Shown: positions 14,960-23,726 of the stretch, piece by piece
Numbering within the stretch: the first letter of the stretch is position 1
Layout: every line of letters starts with the position of its first letter
Notes under the pieces: generated by a model
Told to the model about the DNA's origin: nothing
The model's database searches: none
The model's input: the letters and a program-made list of their open reading frames with translations, nothing else
Made by a program: the position numbers and the translations under genes
From: a virus
Length of the DNA: 41,340 bases
Virus record (IMG/VR): IMGVR_UViG_3300022752_000145
Span: 1 to 41,340 of that record
Direction: 5' to 3' (one strand)

Positions 14960-16693
14960 ATGGCATTTCAGCTTTCACCAGGAGTATTAGTTACTGAACA
15001 GGATTTGACATCTATTATCCCTGCAGTTTCTACTTCTGCTGGCGCATTTGCTGGCGTTTTCCAATGGGGGCCTGTAGAACAAGTAACTACTGTTGATTCT
15101 GAAAATAAATTGGTAGAGTTGTTTTGGAAACCAAACGATCAAACTTTTACATCATTTTTTACTGCTGCTAATTTTTTATCTTATGGAAACAATCTTCAAG
15201 TTGTTCGTGCTGGAAACGCCAATTTTAAAAATGCTGTAGCCAATGCTGCTACCTCTGGTGGAGCATTGACATCTACGGTAAGTAATGTATATATTAAAAA
15301 TTCAGATGATTACATTGGTTCGTATTCATCAGGAGTTTCTTCGTTACAATCTAACGTTTGTTTCATAGCAAAATATTCTGGTAATTTAGGTAATTCTTTA
15401 AAGATATCAATGTGCGATAGACCAGGTTGGAATAATTGGTCTTATTCTACATATTTTGATGCCAGTCCGAACACATCGTCTTATGCTGCAACCTATGGTG
15501 GAGTAGATGATGAACTACATATTATTGTTATAGACGAAGATGGGACATTTTCAGGTACTGCTGGACAAATTTTAGAAAGATTTCCTTTTGTTTCTTATGC
15601 CTCAGACGCTAAAAGAAGTGATGGTACAAATCTTTATTATAAAGATGTTATTAATAACAGTTCTAAATATCTATGGTGGGGCGGTCATCATCCTAATGTA
15701 AGTTCTACTGCGGGATTGGTCGCAGCAAATAGAACATTCGCTTCTTTGGGTGCTAATGCCAACGTAACAATTTCTATGGGTGGCGGTATAGGTGGCAATG
15801 TATCTTCTACAAATGCAGATTTACAAAATGCTTGGATTTTATTTAATAATGATGAATTGTATGATATTAGTTTAATTCCTACAGGGGCAGTTAATTCTAC
15901 AGTTGCTCAATACATTGTAAATAATGTTGCTGAAACTAGAAAAGATTGTGTGGCATTTATTTCCCCCGAGTTATCAGATGTTGTTGCTGTTACTAGTACA
16001 TCTACAGCTGTAACTAATACTACTGATTACAGAAATAATTCTTTGAATTTGAACACCTCGTATGCAGTAATGGATTCAGGTTGGAAGTATCAGTACGATA
16101 GATATAATGATGTTTATCGTTGGGTCCCACTTAATGGTGATATTGCTGGATTGTGTGCTAGAACAGATTTTACCAATGATCCTTGGTTCTCTCCTGCAGG
16201 ATTTAACAGAGGTCAAATTAAGAATGTTGTTAAATTAGCATATTCTCCTACCAAGACAGATAGAGATAATCTGTACAAATCTGGTATCAATCCTGTTGTT
16301 TCTTTCCCAGGCCAAGGTACAGTATTATTTGGTGACAAGACTATGTTAACTAAACCCAGCTCTTTTGATAGAATCAATGTTCGTAGATTGTTTATTACAT
16401 TAGAAAAAGCAATAGCTACTGCTGCTAAATTTCAGTTGTTTGAATTTAATGACGCATTTACTAGAGCACAATTTAGAAACCTAGTTGAACCATTCTTAAG
16501 AGATGTTCAAGGTCGCAGAGGTATAACAGACTTTAAAGTAGTTTGCGATGAAACAAATAATACTGGAGAGGTTATTGATCGTAACGAATTTGTAGCAGAT
16601 ATTTTTATAAAACCTGCTCGTTCAATCAATTATATTTCTCTTAACTTCATTGCTACCAGAACTGGTATTAGTTTTGAAGAAGTTGGCGCTTAA
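14960..16693 (+). CDS. 18: Tail sheath protein gp18
   Basis: A 577-aa protein (T4: 659), preceded by AAGGAGAATAAA. The start MAFQLSPGVLVTEQDLTSII and the C-terminal block SFDRINVRRLFITLEKAIAT, FEFNDAFTRAQFRNLVEPFL and GRRGITDFKVVCDETNN are the signature of contractile-tail sheath proteins. FIKPARSINYISLNFIATRTG is the final handshake strand region. The middle (about 150-330) is the variable surface domain. It polymerises around gp19 tubes. It is expressed from its own late promoter, as expected for a high-copy virion protein. Confidence 0.93.
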   Translation: MAFQLSPGVLVTEQDLTSIIPAVSTSAGAFAGVFQWGPVEQVTTVDSENKLVELFWKPNDQTFTSFFTAANFLSYGNNLQVVRAGNANFKNAVANAATSGGALTSTVSNVYIKNSDDYIGSYSSGVSSLQSNVCFIAKYSGNLGNSLKISMCDRPGWNNWSYSTYFDASPNTSSYAATYGGVDDELHIIVIDEDGTFSGTAGQILERFPFVSYASDAKRSDGTNLYYKDVINNSSKYLWWGGHHPNVSSTAGLVAANRTFASLGANANVTISMGGGIGGNVSSTNADLQNAWILFNNDELYDISLIPTGAVNSTVAQYIVNNVAETRKDCVAFISPELSDVVAVTSTSTAVTNTTDYRNNSLNLNTSYAVMDSGWKYQYDRYNDVYRWVPLNGDIAGLCARTDFTNDPWFSPAGFNRGQIKNVVKLAYSPTKTDRDNLYKSGINPVVSFPGQGTVLFGDKTMLTKPSSFDRINVRRLFITLEKAIATAAKFQLFEFNDAFTRAQFRNLVEPFLRDVQGRRGITDFKVVCDETNNTGEVIDRNEFVADIFIKPARSINYISLNFIATRTGISFEEVGA

Positions 16694-16707
16694 AAGGGAG
16701 ATAATAA

Positions 16708-17259
16708 ATGGCAACAACCTTTGACATTAATAGTTTTAAATCAGCTCTAATTAATGGTGGTGCTAGACCTAATCAGTTTCAAGTAACAGTTACATATCCT
16801 AATTATGTTTTCAATTCTACTAGACAGGCATCTTTCTTAGTAACTACTGCAGAATTGCCAGGATCACAAGTGCCTCCGGCAACAATTTTCTACAGAGGTA
16901 GAGCAGTAAATTTTGCTGGAGATAGAGTTTTCTCTCCATGGACTGTTAATGTTCTTAATGACGCAGCGTTTACCGTAAGAACATCTATGGAACAATGGAT
17001 GAATGGTATGGACAGCTTGGAAAATAAAAGGGGTAGAACAACACCTTTAGGCCCTAACGGTTATAGTGCAGATTTGTATGTAGATCAATTAGATCGTAAT
17101 GGTGCAATTCTTAAAAGATATATTCTTAAGGATGCCTTTCCTACAGATCTAAGTCCTGTAGCTTTAGACTTTGGTGCTAACGATCAAATTTCACAGTTTC
17201 AAGTGCAATTTGTGTATCAGTATTTCACCACAACTAATGTTCCTATTTCAGTAGTATAA
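16708..17259 (+). CDS. 19: Tail tube protein gp19
   Basis: A 183-aa protein (T4: 163) directly after the sheath gene with AAGGGAGATAATAA before the ATG. The features RPNQFQVTVTYP, LVTTAELPGSQVPPATIFYR, GRAVNFAGDRVFSPWTVNVL and ISQFQVQFVYQYF are the conserved beta strands of T4-like tube subunits. It forms the inner hollow tube through which DNA passes. It is cotranscribed with 18. Confidence 0.92.
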   Translation: MATTFDINSFKSALINGGARPNQFQVTVTYPNYVFNSTRQASFLVTTAELPGSQVPPATIFYRGRAVNFAGDRVFSPWTVNVLNDAAFTVRTSMEQWMNGMDSLENKRGRTTPLGPNGYSADLYVDQLDRNGAILKRYILKDAFPTDLSPVALDFGANDQISQFQVQFVYQYFTTTNVPISVV

Positions 17260-17274
17260 TATAAAGAATTTATT

Positions 17275-18807
17275 ATGGCGATTTCATTATTTGGTTATAC
17301 TTTAAGTAAACAGGAACCGTTACAACCTTCGTTTGTAACTCCTACTAATGATGATGGTGCATCATCAACTACGACTGCTGGATACTTTGGTACTTTTTTA
17401 GATATGGATGCTGCTGCCAAATCGGAAGCAGAATTAATTACTAGATACAGAGAAACTTCTTTATATTCTGACTGTACTACAGCTATAGATGAAATTATAA
17501 CTGAAGCAATTGCAGCAGTCGAAGATGAGAGACCTGTCGATATTATTTTAGATGATTTAGATTTACCAGACAACCTTAAAGATATATTTTTATCTGAATT
17601 TGAAAATATACTAAAATTGCTTGAATTCAATACTAAAGGGTTCGAAATATTTAGACGTTGGTATATAGATGGTAGATTGTATTATCAAAAAGTAATTGAT
17701 TTAGGTAATCCAAAACGAGGTATTCTTGAATTACGAAATATTGATCCTCGTAAAATTAAAAAAGTTAGAGATATAAAAAAGGAAAAAGTAGACGGTGGCA
17801 TTGAAGTAATAAAAAGTATTGATGAATACTTTATCTATAATGATAAAGGTGTTTTTAATCCGTCCGCTACTATGTATCAAACTACTAGTAATCCTGCAAT
17901 AAAGATTGCTGCGGATTCTATTACATACGTTCCTTCCGGATTAATGGATTTGGAAAAAAATGTAGTTTTAAGTTATTTACATAAAGCAATTAAACCAGTT
18001 AATCAATTAAAAATGATGGAAGATGCTTTAGTAATTTATAGAATAGCTAGAGCACCTGAAAGAAGAATATTTTATATTGATGTAGGTAATTTACCTAAGA
18101 TAAAAGCTGAACAATATCTTAAAGATATAATGACAAAGTTTAGAAATAAACTTACATATGATTCAGCTACAGGTGAGATAAGAGACGATAGAAAAATGAT
18201 GTCAATGCTTGAAGATTTTTGGTTGCCTCGCAGAGAAGGAGGCCGAGGAACTGAGATATCTACATTACCTGGAGGTGAAAATCTAGGACAAATAAATGAT
18301 ATAGATTATTTTCAGAATAAATTATACCAGGCATTAAATGTTCCTGTATCGAGAATGCAATCTTCTGACGGATTTAATTTCGGTCGGCAAGCTGAAATAT
18401 CAAGAGACGAATTAAAGTTTGCAAAATTTGTTAGTAGACTTCGTAAAAGATTTTCTGATTTATTTAATGATCTGTTAAAAACACAATTAATTCTTAAGGC
18501 TGTAATTACAGAAGCTGATTGGAAACAGATTAAGGATAAAATCAATTATAGATATGCACAGGATCAAAAATTTGCTGAATTAAAAGATGCTGACGAAATG
18601 AGAAATAAACTTGATATTTTAAATCAAGTTCAACCTTTCGTAGGTTTATATTTTAGTAAAGAATATGTTATGAAGAAAGTATTAAGATTCAGTGAAAAAG
18701 AAATGGAAAATATGCAGGCGCAGATAAATAATGAAGGCCCTCCAACTAATGCTCACGGTGAGCCTATAAATATTGGAGATCCTTTAAATAATCAGGAGCA
18801 ACAATGA
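17275..18807 (+). CDS. 20: Portal vertex protein gp20
   Basis: A 510-aa protein (T4: 524). Diagnostic T4-like portal segments include SLYSDCTTAIDEIITEAIAA, LELRNIDPRKIKKVR, EDALVIYRIARAPERRIFYI, DVGNLPKIKAEQYL, DFWLPRREGGRGTEISTLPG and RMQSSDGFNFGRQAEISRDE. The dodecameric ring nucleates the prohead, conducts DNA and binds gp17. The ribosome-binding site is weak (ATAAAGAATTTATT). The stop overlaps the next small gene (ATGA), and a possible late box lies within its 3' end. Confidence 0.93.
   Translation: MAISLFGYTLSKQEPLQPSFVTPTNDDGASSTTTAGYFGTFLDMDAAAKSEAELITRYRETSLYSDCTTAIDEIITEAIAAVEDERPVDIILDDLDLPDNLKDIFLSEFENILKLLEFNTKGFEIFRRWYIDGRLYYQKVIDLGNPKRGILELRNIDPRKIKKVRDIKKEKVDGGIEVIKSIDEYFIYNDKGVFNPSATMYQTTSNPAIKIAADSITYVPSGLMDLEKNVVLSYLHKAIKPVNQLKMMEDALVIYRIARAPERRIFYIDVGNLPKIKAEQYLKDIMTKFRNKLTYDSATGEIRDDRKMMSMLEDFWLPRREGGRGTEISTLPGGENLGQINDIDYFQNKLYQALNVPVSRMQSSDGFNFGRQAEISRDELKFAKFVSRLRKRFSDLFNDLLKTQLILKAVITEADWKQIKDKINYRYAQDQKFAELKDADEMRNKLDILNQVQPFVGLYFSKEYVMKKVLRFSEKEMENMQAQINNEGPPTNAHGEPINIGDPLNNQEQQ
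18775..18782 (+). promoter_or_regulatory. Possible T4-type late box before the gp67-like gene
   Basis: An exact TATAAATA in the last codons of gene 20 (reading EPINIGD), 21 nt before the small prohead-core gene. The distance is right, but it is inside coding sequence, so chance remains possible. Confidence 0.4.
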
Positions 18808-18974
18808 GTGAAAATAGTGAAGTAATAAAAAGTATGGTTGATAATATTCTTGCAGGTAACAATGTTGAAGCACAGGATACAGTAAATACTTTATTAGCAA
18901 ATAAAGTTACAGATGCTTTAGCAGATAAAAAGAAAGAACTCGCAACTACTATTTACAACAGAGAAGAAGAATGA
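18804..18974 (+). CDS. Small prohead core protein, gp67-like by position
   Basis: A 56-aa ORF that starts in the ATGA overlap with gene 20 and ends in an ATGA overlap with the next gene. The sequence is helical and charged: SEVIKSMVDNILAGNNVEAQ, then NKVTDALADKKKELATTIYN. This kind of N/D-A-L-x-x-K-K-x-E-x-A-x-x-I-Y segment occurs in prohead-core proteins of T4-like phages. T4 has genes 67 and 68 at this place, coding for internal scaffold components. Identity rests on synteny plus composition. Confidence 0.55.
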   Translation: MSENSEVIKSMVDNILAGNNVEAQDTVNTLLANKVTDALADKKKELATTIYNREEE

Positions 18975-19450
18975 AAAATTACTTTACAATCCTCGAAGCC
19001 ATGCGCGAGAAAAAGATGACTCCGGCGCAAATGAAGAAGAGAGAGAAGTATGTTAAATCTATGAAGCCTGCTTCTAAATGGGAAAAAAGATACCCAGGTA
19101 GAGGTGAACAGGTAATGTACGCAACTGCTACTAAAATGGCAATGCGTGAAGGTTACTACTTTGATCTTGAAGTTGAATCAGATGTCTATGGCAAAGGGAT
19201 TGTAACTTCTGAGGATTTCGATGTAACCGAGGAAGGTGATGTTACTGTTTATTCAGTAATTTTTGAACACGGCACTGAAGAATTATTCTCAGATGATATA
19301 GCTGTTATGCTTAATAAAGATAATATAGAAGAAGAAAAAAAGCCTCTCCATCCAAATCAACAAAAATTAGATGTACATGAACCAGAGAAAGATGAGCTAA
19401 CAGCTATGGATTTTAAAAAGCTGAGAGCAATGAAAAAGAAAGGAAAGTGA
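18971..19450 (+). CDS. Prohead core protein gp68-like
   Basis: A 159-aa basic/acidic protein. Its N-terminal part, MTPAQMKKREKYVKSMKP and then WEKRYPGRGEQVMYATATKM, is a module often seen in T4-like phage core or scaffold-associated proteins. The centre (50-110) is a small beta domain (YGKGIVTSEDFDVTEEGDVT, YSVIFEHGTEELFSDDI). The tail is Lys/Glu-rich (TAMDFKKLRAMKKKGK). It lies between 20 and 21 where T4 has gene 68. An internal head protein is likely; other functions cannot be excluded. Confidence 0.5.
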   Translation: MKNYFTILEAMREKKMTPAQMKKREKYVKSMKPASKWEKRYPGRGEQVMYATATKMAMREGYYFDLEVESDVYGKGIVTSEDFDVTEEGDVTVYSVIFEHGTEELFSDDIAVMLNKDNIEEEKKPLHPNQQKLDVHEPEKDELTAMDFKKLRAMKKKGK

Positions 19451-19453
19451 TAA

Positions 19454-19849
19454 ATGCCTGTCACTAAAACCATACTTAAAAGAGTAAGACAGCAAGCAAT
19501 AGTAAAATTGGTAGGCGATGGCTCAGCTACTATTGATTTAAATGCTGATCTTAAATTAGCAGATGAAACCTTTAAAGGATATGCTAATGCTAATGTCAAT
19601 ATCAATTCAATCATGTGGTCAGTCCCAGATTCTGCTCCTACTTTAGTACAAAGAAATAATTCAAATGTAATGATTTTAGTTGGTAATGATAACTGGTCCA
19701 TGACACAAATGCTTGGTTTTTCCGAAATATCAAACAATACTGCCAACATTACAGTTACGATACCAGGATTTGGAGGCACAGTTTACTTAGGATTGACAAA
19801 GGCAGATGGTTATACCCTACCTAACGATCAGTTTGCTAACATAAGATAA
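19454..19849 (+). CDS. Conserved-position virion protein, 131 aa
   Basis: I do not recognise a named family. The protein is beta-rich: QAIVKLVGDGSATIDLNADL, VNINSIMWSVPDSAPTLVQR, NVMILVGNDNWSM, then ANITVTIPGFGGTVYLGLTK. It starts after AAGGAAAGTGATAA and lies directly upstream of the prohead protease gene. Its small jelly-roll-like pattern and location among head genes suggest a capsid-associated or decoration protein. No catalytic residues are evident. Confidence 0.5.
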   Translation: MPVTKTILKRVRQQAIVKLVGDGSATIDLNADLKLADETFKGYANANVNINSIMWSVPDSAPTLVQRNNSNVMILVGNDNWSMTQMLGFSEISNNTANITVTIPGFGGTVYLGLTKADGYTLPNDQFANIR

Positions 19850-19852
19850 AAA

Positions 19853-20500
19853 ATGAAACTTATAAAAGAAATAAATCAAGAACTCGAATATATTACCGAG
19901 TCTGCTGCTGAAGGCAAAAAGAATACTTTCATTAGAGGTATTTTTATGCAAGCAGAACAACAAAACAGAAATAATAGAATATATCAAAAACCTGTTTTGG
20001 AAAAAGAAATACTTCGTTATCAAAATCTTATAGGTGAAAAAAGATCTTTAGGTGAATTAGGACATCCTCCTAATCCAACTATTAATCTTAATCAAGTATC
20101 TCATCTTATCACCAGTTTAAAATGGGATGGAAATAATGTAATAGGCGAGGCAAAAATATTAGACACTCCAATGGGCAAAATTGCTAAAAATTTTATAGAA
20201 GAGGGTGTTAAATTGGGTGTATCATCTAGAGGCCTAGGATCGCTCTCCCCCGGCAAAGATGGCGTAAATATTGTCCAACCTGATTTTCATTTAGCTACTG
20301 TAGATATCGTAGCAGATCCTTCAGCACCTGATGCTTTTGTTGAAGGTATAATGGAAAATGTAGAGTGGATTTGTGAAAATGGTATTTGGAAAACTATTGA
20401 AATAGATACAGCAAGAAAAGCAATTAAAACTGCGTCTAAATCACAATTAGCTGAAAGAAAGCTAAAAGTATTCGAAGCATTTTTAAATACCATAAAATAA
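19853..20500 (+). CDS. 21: Prohead core protease gp21
   Basis: A 215-aa protein (T4: 212). It shows the serine-protease layout of the herpes/T4 prohead protease fold. His is in LGELGHPPNP (H71), the nucleophile Ser is in LGVSSRGLGS (S124 or S125), and an acidic stretch ATVDIVADPSAPDAFV follows (from D151). NRNNRIYQKPVLEKEI near the N-terminus is also diagnostic. It cleaves scaffold, core proteins and gp23 during head maturation, usually after L/I-x-E. The ribosome-binding site is weak. Confidence 0.92.
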   Translation: MKLIKEINQELEYITESAAEGKKNTFIRGIFMQAEQQNRNNRIYQKPVLEKEILRYQNLIGEKRSLGELGHPPNPTINLNQVSHLITSLKWDGNNVIGEAKILDTPMGKIAKNFIEEGVKLGVSSRGLGSLSPGKDGVNIVQPDFHLATVDIVADPSAPDAFVEGIMENVEWICENGIWKTIEIDTARKAIKTASKSQLAERKLKVFEAFLNTIK

Positions 20501-20507
20501 CTATTTT

Positions 20508-20515
20508 TATAAATA
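20508..20515 (+). promoter_or_regulatory. T4-type late promoter before gene 22
   Basis: TATAAATA in the non-coding gap after 21, with its downstream end 29 nt before the scaffold start. An ATAGGAGATTTAGG ribosome-binding site follows. Confidence 0.75.
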
Positions 20516-20544
20516 TTAAAGTAAGATAACATAGGAGATTTAGG

Positions 20545-21672
20545 ATGTCAGTCGAACAAAAAATCAAGGATCTGCTTAAGCGTGTAAGCGCTTCTGCAAC
20601 TGACGCCGAGACTCTATCAGAAGAAGGTGCTGTTCCAATGGGTGCCTCTTCTGTAGCTAAGGACTCTAGCATCAAACCAGCCGTGTCAGGCGATGCTAAA
20701 ATGCCTAAGCAGGGCTCGTCAGAAGATGCTAGTGCAGATGAAAGAGATGAAAATGAACCTAATCAAGGGGCAAAAGTTGCTATGACAGTTAAGCCAAATA
20801 CAATTCAAAATGTATCCGCTCCTGGCGCAGCACCAAATTATACTACCGTTGGTGATATGACCAATGCTGTTAACCAACCAAATTCAAAAGGTAATGTTCC
20901 TATGTCTGAAGATTCAGATGAGGAAGAGCAACCTTTAGATGTCAAAACAGAAATAGCATCCATTTTTGGCGATGATGTTTCTGAAGAATTTACACAAAAA
21001 GCAAGTGCAATTTTTGAAGCAGCAGTTATTGCTCGTGTAAATAGCGAAATGGAAACTATTGTTTCTCAGTTGCAAGAGCAAAATGCTTTAGAGCTTGCTG
21101 AAGCTAAAGAAGAATTGGTTGAAAAAATAGATTCATTCTTAAATTATGTTGTAGAGCAATGGATGACCGAGAATGAAATCGCGGTTGAAAACGGTCTTCG
21201 TACTGAAATCGCGGAAGAATTCATGGTAGGATTGAAGTCATTATTTAAAGAACATTATATTGAAGTTCCTGAAGAAAAGTATGATGTTATTAATGATTTA
21301 CAAACCAAAACAGATGATTTAGAAAGTAAATTAAACGATTCTATTAGTGAAGCTCTCGAGCTTACTAAACAGCTAGAAGAATTAAAGCGTAATCAAGTGA
21401 TTGAAAATGCTTCTAAAGATTTAGCTGCTACCGAAGCTGCTAAACTAAAGAAACTATTGGAAGGTGTTGATTTTGACAACTATGAGATGTTTTCAGAAAA
21501 AGTATCTGTGATTAAAGAAAACTATTTTCATAAAGATGCAGATACGGTAGCTCACGTCAAAGTGCAAACACTTATTGAAGATACTAGCGAGACTCCAATG
21601 ACTTTCGAAGACAATGGAACCGTGTCTCATTATGCCAAGGCACTTTCTCGCACAGTTAAGAAAAATAAATAA
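20545..21672 (+). CDS. 22: Major prohead scaffold protein gp22
   Basis: A 375-aa protein, longer than the T4 protein (269 aa). The first ~130 residues are disordered and low in complexity (Ala/Ser/Asp/Asn/Pro). Residues ~130-330 are acidic helix and coiled coil (for example DIFGDDVSEEF-like IASIFGDDVSEEFTQKASAI, then LNDSISEALELTKQLEELKR). This is the expected make-up of a T4-like scaffold, which is degraded by gp21. It stands between 21 and 23 as in T4 and has its own late promoter and good ribosome-binding site. Confidence 0.85.
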   Translation: MSVEQKIKDLLKRVSASATDAETLSEEGAVPMGASSVAKDSSIKPAVSGDAKMPKQGSSEDASADERDENEPNQGAKVAMTVKPNTIQNVSAPGAAPNYTTVGDMTNAVNQPNSKGNVPMSEDSDEEEQPLDVKTEIASIFGDDVSEEFTQKASAIFEAAVIARVNSEMETIVSQLQEQNALELAEAKEELVEKIDSFLNYVVEQWMTENEIAVENGLRTEIAEEFMVGLKSLFKEHYIEVPEEKYDVINDLQTKTDDLESKLNDSISEALELTKQLEELKRNQVIENASKDLAATEAAKLKKLLEGVDFDNYEMFSEKVSVIKENYFHKDADTVAHVKVQTLIEDTSETPMTFEDNGTVSHYAKALSRTVKKNK

Positions 21673-21697
21673 TATATTAGTCCTCAAGGAGATTTAA

Positions 21698-23023
21698 ATG
21701 TTTTTATCAGAACAACTACAGAAGAAATGGGAGCAAGTAATTGATCACCCAGATCTTCCAGAAATTAAAGAACACTATAAGAAACAGGTTACCGCCGTTC
21801 TTTTAGAAAATCAAGAAAAAGCTTTACGTGAAGAGCGTATGAGCCTTTTTGAGGCTGGCCCAGCCAATGCTATTCAAGCTAACGTTGGTGCTACAGGTAT
21901 TCAGACATATGATCCAATTCTTATTGGTTTAGTACGTCGTGCAATGCCAAATCTAATGGCTTATGACATTTGCGGCGTTCAGCCAATGACTGGTCCTACA
22001 GGTTTGATCTTTGCAATGCGCTCATTGTATGGTACAGATCGTTCCAACACATCTTCCTCAGGACGTGTTGAAGCATTGTTTGACGAAGCAGATACAGACT
22101 TCGCAGGTACAGGTACTCACAGTGGTACTAATGCTGCTAACCTTATTTCTTCAGGTACATATACAACTGGTACAGGTTTAGCAACATCATCTGCAGAAGA
22201 ACTTGGTTCTACCGGTGGTGGCTCATTCAATGAGATGTCTTTTAGCATTGACAAAGTAACTGTTACTGCAAAAAGCCGTGCATTGAAAGCAGAATACACT
22301 GTAGAACTTGCTCAGGACTTGAAAGCAATTCATGGTCTTGATGCAGAAGCAGAGCTTTCAAACATTCTCTCTCAAGAGTTTATGTTTGAGATCAACCGCG
22401 AAGTTGTACGTACAATTTATAAGGTTGCTAAGCTTGGTTCCCCAGCAACAGCGACTGCAGGTACATTTGACCTAGACGTTGATTCTAATGGTCGTTGGTC
22501 TGTAGAGCGTTTCAAAGGTCTATTGTTTAATATGGAGCGTGATGCTAACCATATTGCTCAAGATACTCGTCGTGGTAAAGGTAACTTCATTGTTTGCTCT
22601 GCAGACGTTGCAAGTGCTTTAGCTATGTCTGGTGTTCTTGATTATACACCAGCTCTTTCAACAGGTTTGAATGTTGATGATACAGGTAATACATTTGCTG
22701 GCGTTCTAAACGGACGTTATCGTGTATACATTGATCCATATACATCTAACCTAGGTGCTTCAGAGCAGTTTTATATGGTAGGTTATAAGGGTGCAAGTCC
22801 TTATGATGCAGGTATTTTCTACTGCCCATATATTCCTCTTCAGATGGTTCGTGCCGTTGATCCTAACAGCTTCCAACCAAAGATTGGCTTTAAGACACGT
22901 TACGGTATGGTAGCTAACCCATTCGTTTCTACAACGGCTGGTGCTACAACCAATGATGGTTCTACTTTCACAGCTAATCGTAATCAGTATTATCGTAAGT
23001 CTCGTGTATTGAATCTTATGTAA
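21698..23023 (+). CDS. 23: Major capsid protein gp23
   Basis: A 441-aa HK97-fold capsid protein (T4: 521). Typical segments are IQTYDPILIGLVRRAMPNLM, YDICGVQPMTGPTGLIFAMR, LKAEYTVELAQDLKAIHGLD and SPYDAGIFYCPYIPLQMVRA. A likely gp21 cut follows Glu52 in MSLFE-AGPAN, matching the L/I-x-E rule and giving a mature form of about 389 aa. It has the strong ribosome-binding site CAAGGAGATTTAA. Codon use is visibly richer in CGT, GGT and C-ending codons than its neighbours, as expected for the most abundant protein. It ends just before an intrinsic terminator. Confidence 0.95.
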   Translation: MFLSEQLQKKWEQVIDHPDLPEIKEHYKKQVTAVLLENQEKALREERMSLFEAGPANAIQANVGATGIQTYDPILIGLVRRAMPNLMAYDICGVQPMTGPTGLIFAMRSLYGTDRSNTSSSGRVEALFDEADTDFAGTGTHSGTNAANLISSGTYTTGTGLATSSAEELGSTGGGSFNEMSFSIDKVTVTAKSRALKAEYTVELAQDLKAIHGLDAEAELSNILSQEFMFEINREVVRTIYKVAKLGSPATATAGTFDLDVDSNGRWSVERFKGLLFNMERDANHIAQDTRRGKGNFIVCSADVASALAMSGVLDYTPALSTGLNVDDTGNTFAGVLNGRYRVYIDPYTSNLGASEQFYMVGYKGASPYDAGIFYCPYIPLQMVRAVDPNSFQPKIGFKTRYGMVANPFVSTTAGATTNDGSTFTANRNQYYRKSRVLNLM

Positions 23024-23046
23024 TTAGCCGACGTAGATCGGACTTT

Positions 23047-23071
23047 AAGGGGGAGCAATCCCCCTTTTTTT
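23047..23071 (+). terminator. Rho-independent terminator after gene 23
   Basis: AAGGGGGA (23047-23054), loop GCAA, TCCCCCTT (23059-23066) form a perfect 8-bp stem with a GNRA tetraloop, followed by a T run through 23071. It isolates the capsid transcript from the next gene. Confidence 0.92.
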
Positions 23072-23075
23072 ATCT

Positions 23076-23083
23076 TATAAATA
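23076..23083 (+). promoter_or_regulatory. T4-type late promoter after the gene 23 terminator
   Basis: TATAAATA lies within a short palindrome CTTATA-AA-TATAAG (23074-23087), ending 17 nt before the ATG. It restarts late transcription immediately after the terminator. Confidence 0.75.
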
Positions 23084-23100
23084 TAAGTGAAGGAGATTTA

Positions 23101-23709
23101 ATGTATACTGCAAATGTAAATTTAATTAAAAATTCATATGAAAATAGTCGTCCGACAACATACGATTATTTAAAACCGAATGCTTTTAGATTTGTAGTAA
23201 AAGATTTGCCTCATGTATCGTATACATGTCAATCTGCTAACTTACCTTCTCTACAACTTGGGTTTGCTGTTCAACCTACACCATTTATTGATATTCCTAT
23301 TATAGGTGACAAACTTGATTTTGGTGAATTCGTTATTCGATTCCTAATATCTGAAGATATGTCCAACTATCTAGAATTATATACATGGCTTATAGCTTTA
23401 GGATTTCCAAAAGATTATAATCAATATTCATCTTTTGTGGAATCCAGAAAGAATAGATTTCCTTTTTATGTAAGTAAAAAAGATAGTTTAGGGCGGGTCA
23501 ATAGTAAAAACACCGATCAATTGGCATACTCGGATGCAACTTTAACAATTTTAGACTCGACAAACACACCAAAAACAAATATAATCTTTTATGATATATT
23601 TCCAACATCTGTGGAAGCATTGGATTTTGATCTCACCTCTTCTTCTGTTCCTTATTTCGTTGGCATTGCATCATTTAAATATAAATTGTTTGATATAGAA
23701 ACTCTTTAA
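23101..23709 (+). CDS. Tail-tube-fold virion protein
   Basis: A 202-aa protein with AAGGAGATTTA before its ATG. The segment LKPNAFRFVVKDLPHVSYTC followed by QSANLPSLQLG resembles the tube-subunit fold (compare RPNQFQVTVTYP...AELPGSQVPP in gp19). The remaining strands, DFGEFVIRFLISEDMSNYLE and SDATLTILDS, also fit. It is therefore probably a gp19-like paralogue that acts at one end of the tail, for example a tail completion or baseplate-tube protein. In related phages gene 3 often follows 23, so gp3 is an alternative name, but I cannot confirm it. Confidence 0.6.
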   Translation: MYTANVNLIKNSYENSRPTTYDYLKPNAFRFVVKDLPHVSYTCQSANLPSLQLGFAVQPTPFIDIPIIGDKLDFGEFVIRFLISEDMSNYLELYTWLIALGFPKDYNQYSSFVESRKNRFPFYVSKKDSLGRVNSKNTDQLAYSDATLTILDSTNTPKTNIIFYDIFPTSVEALDFDLTSSSVPYFVGIASFKYKLFDIETL

Positions 23710-23726
23710 CATCGTTTGAGGTTATT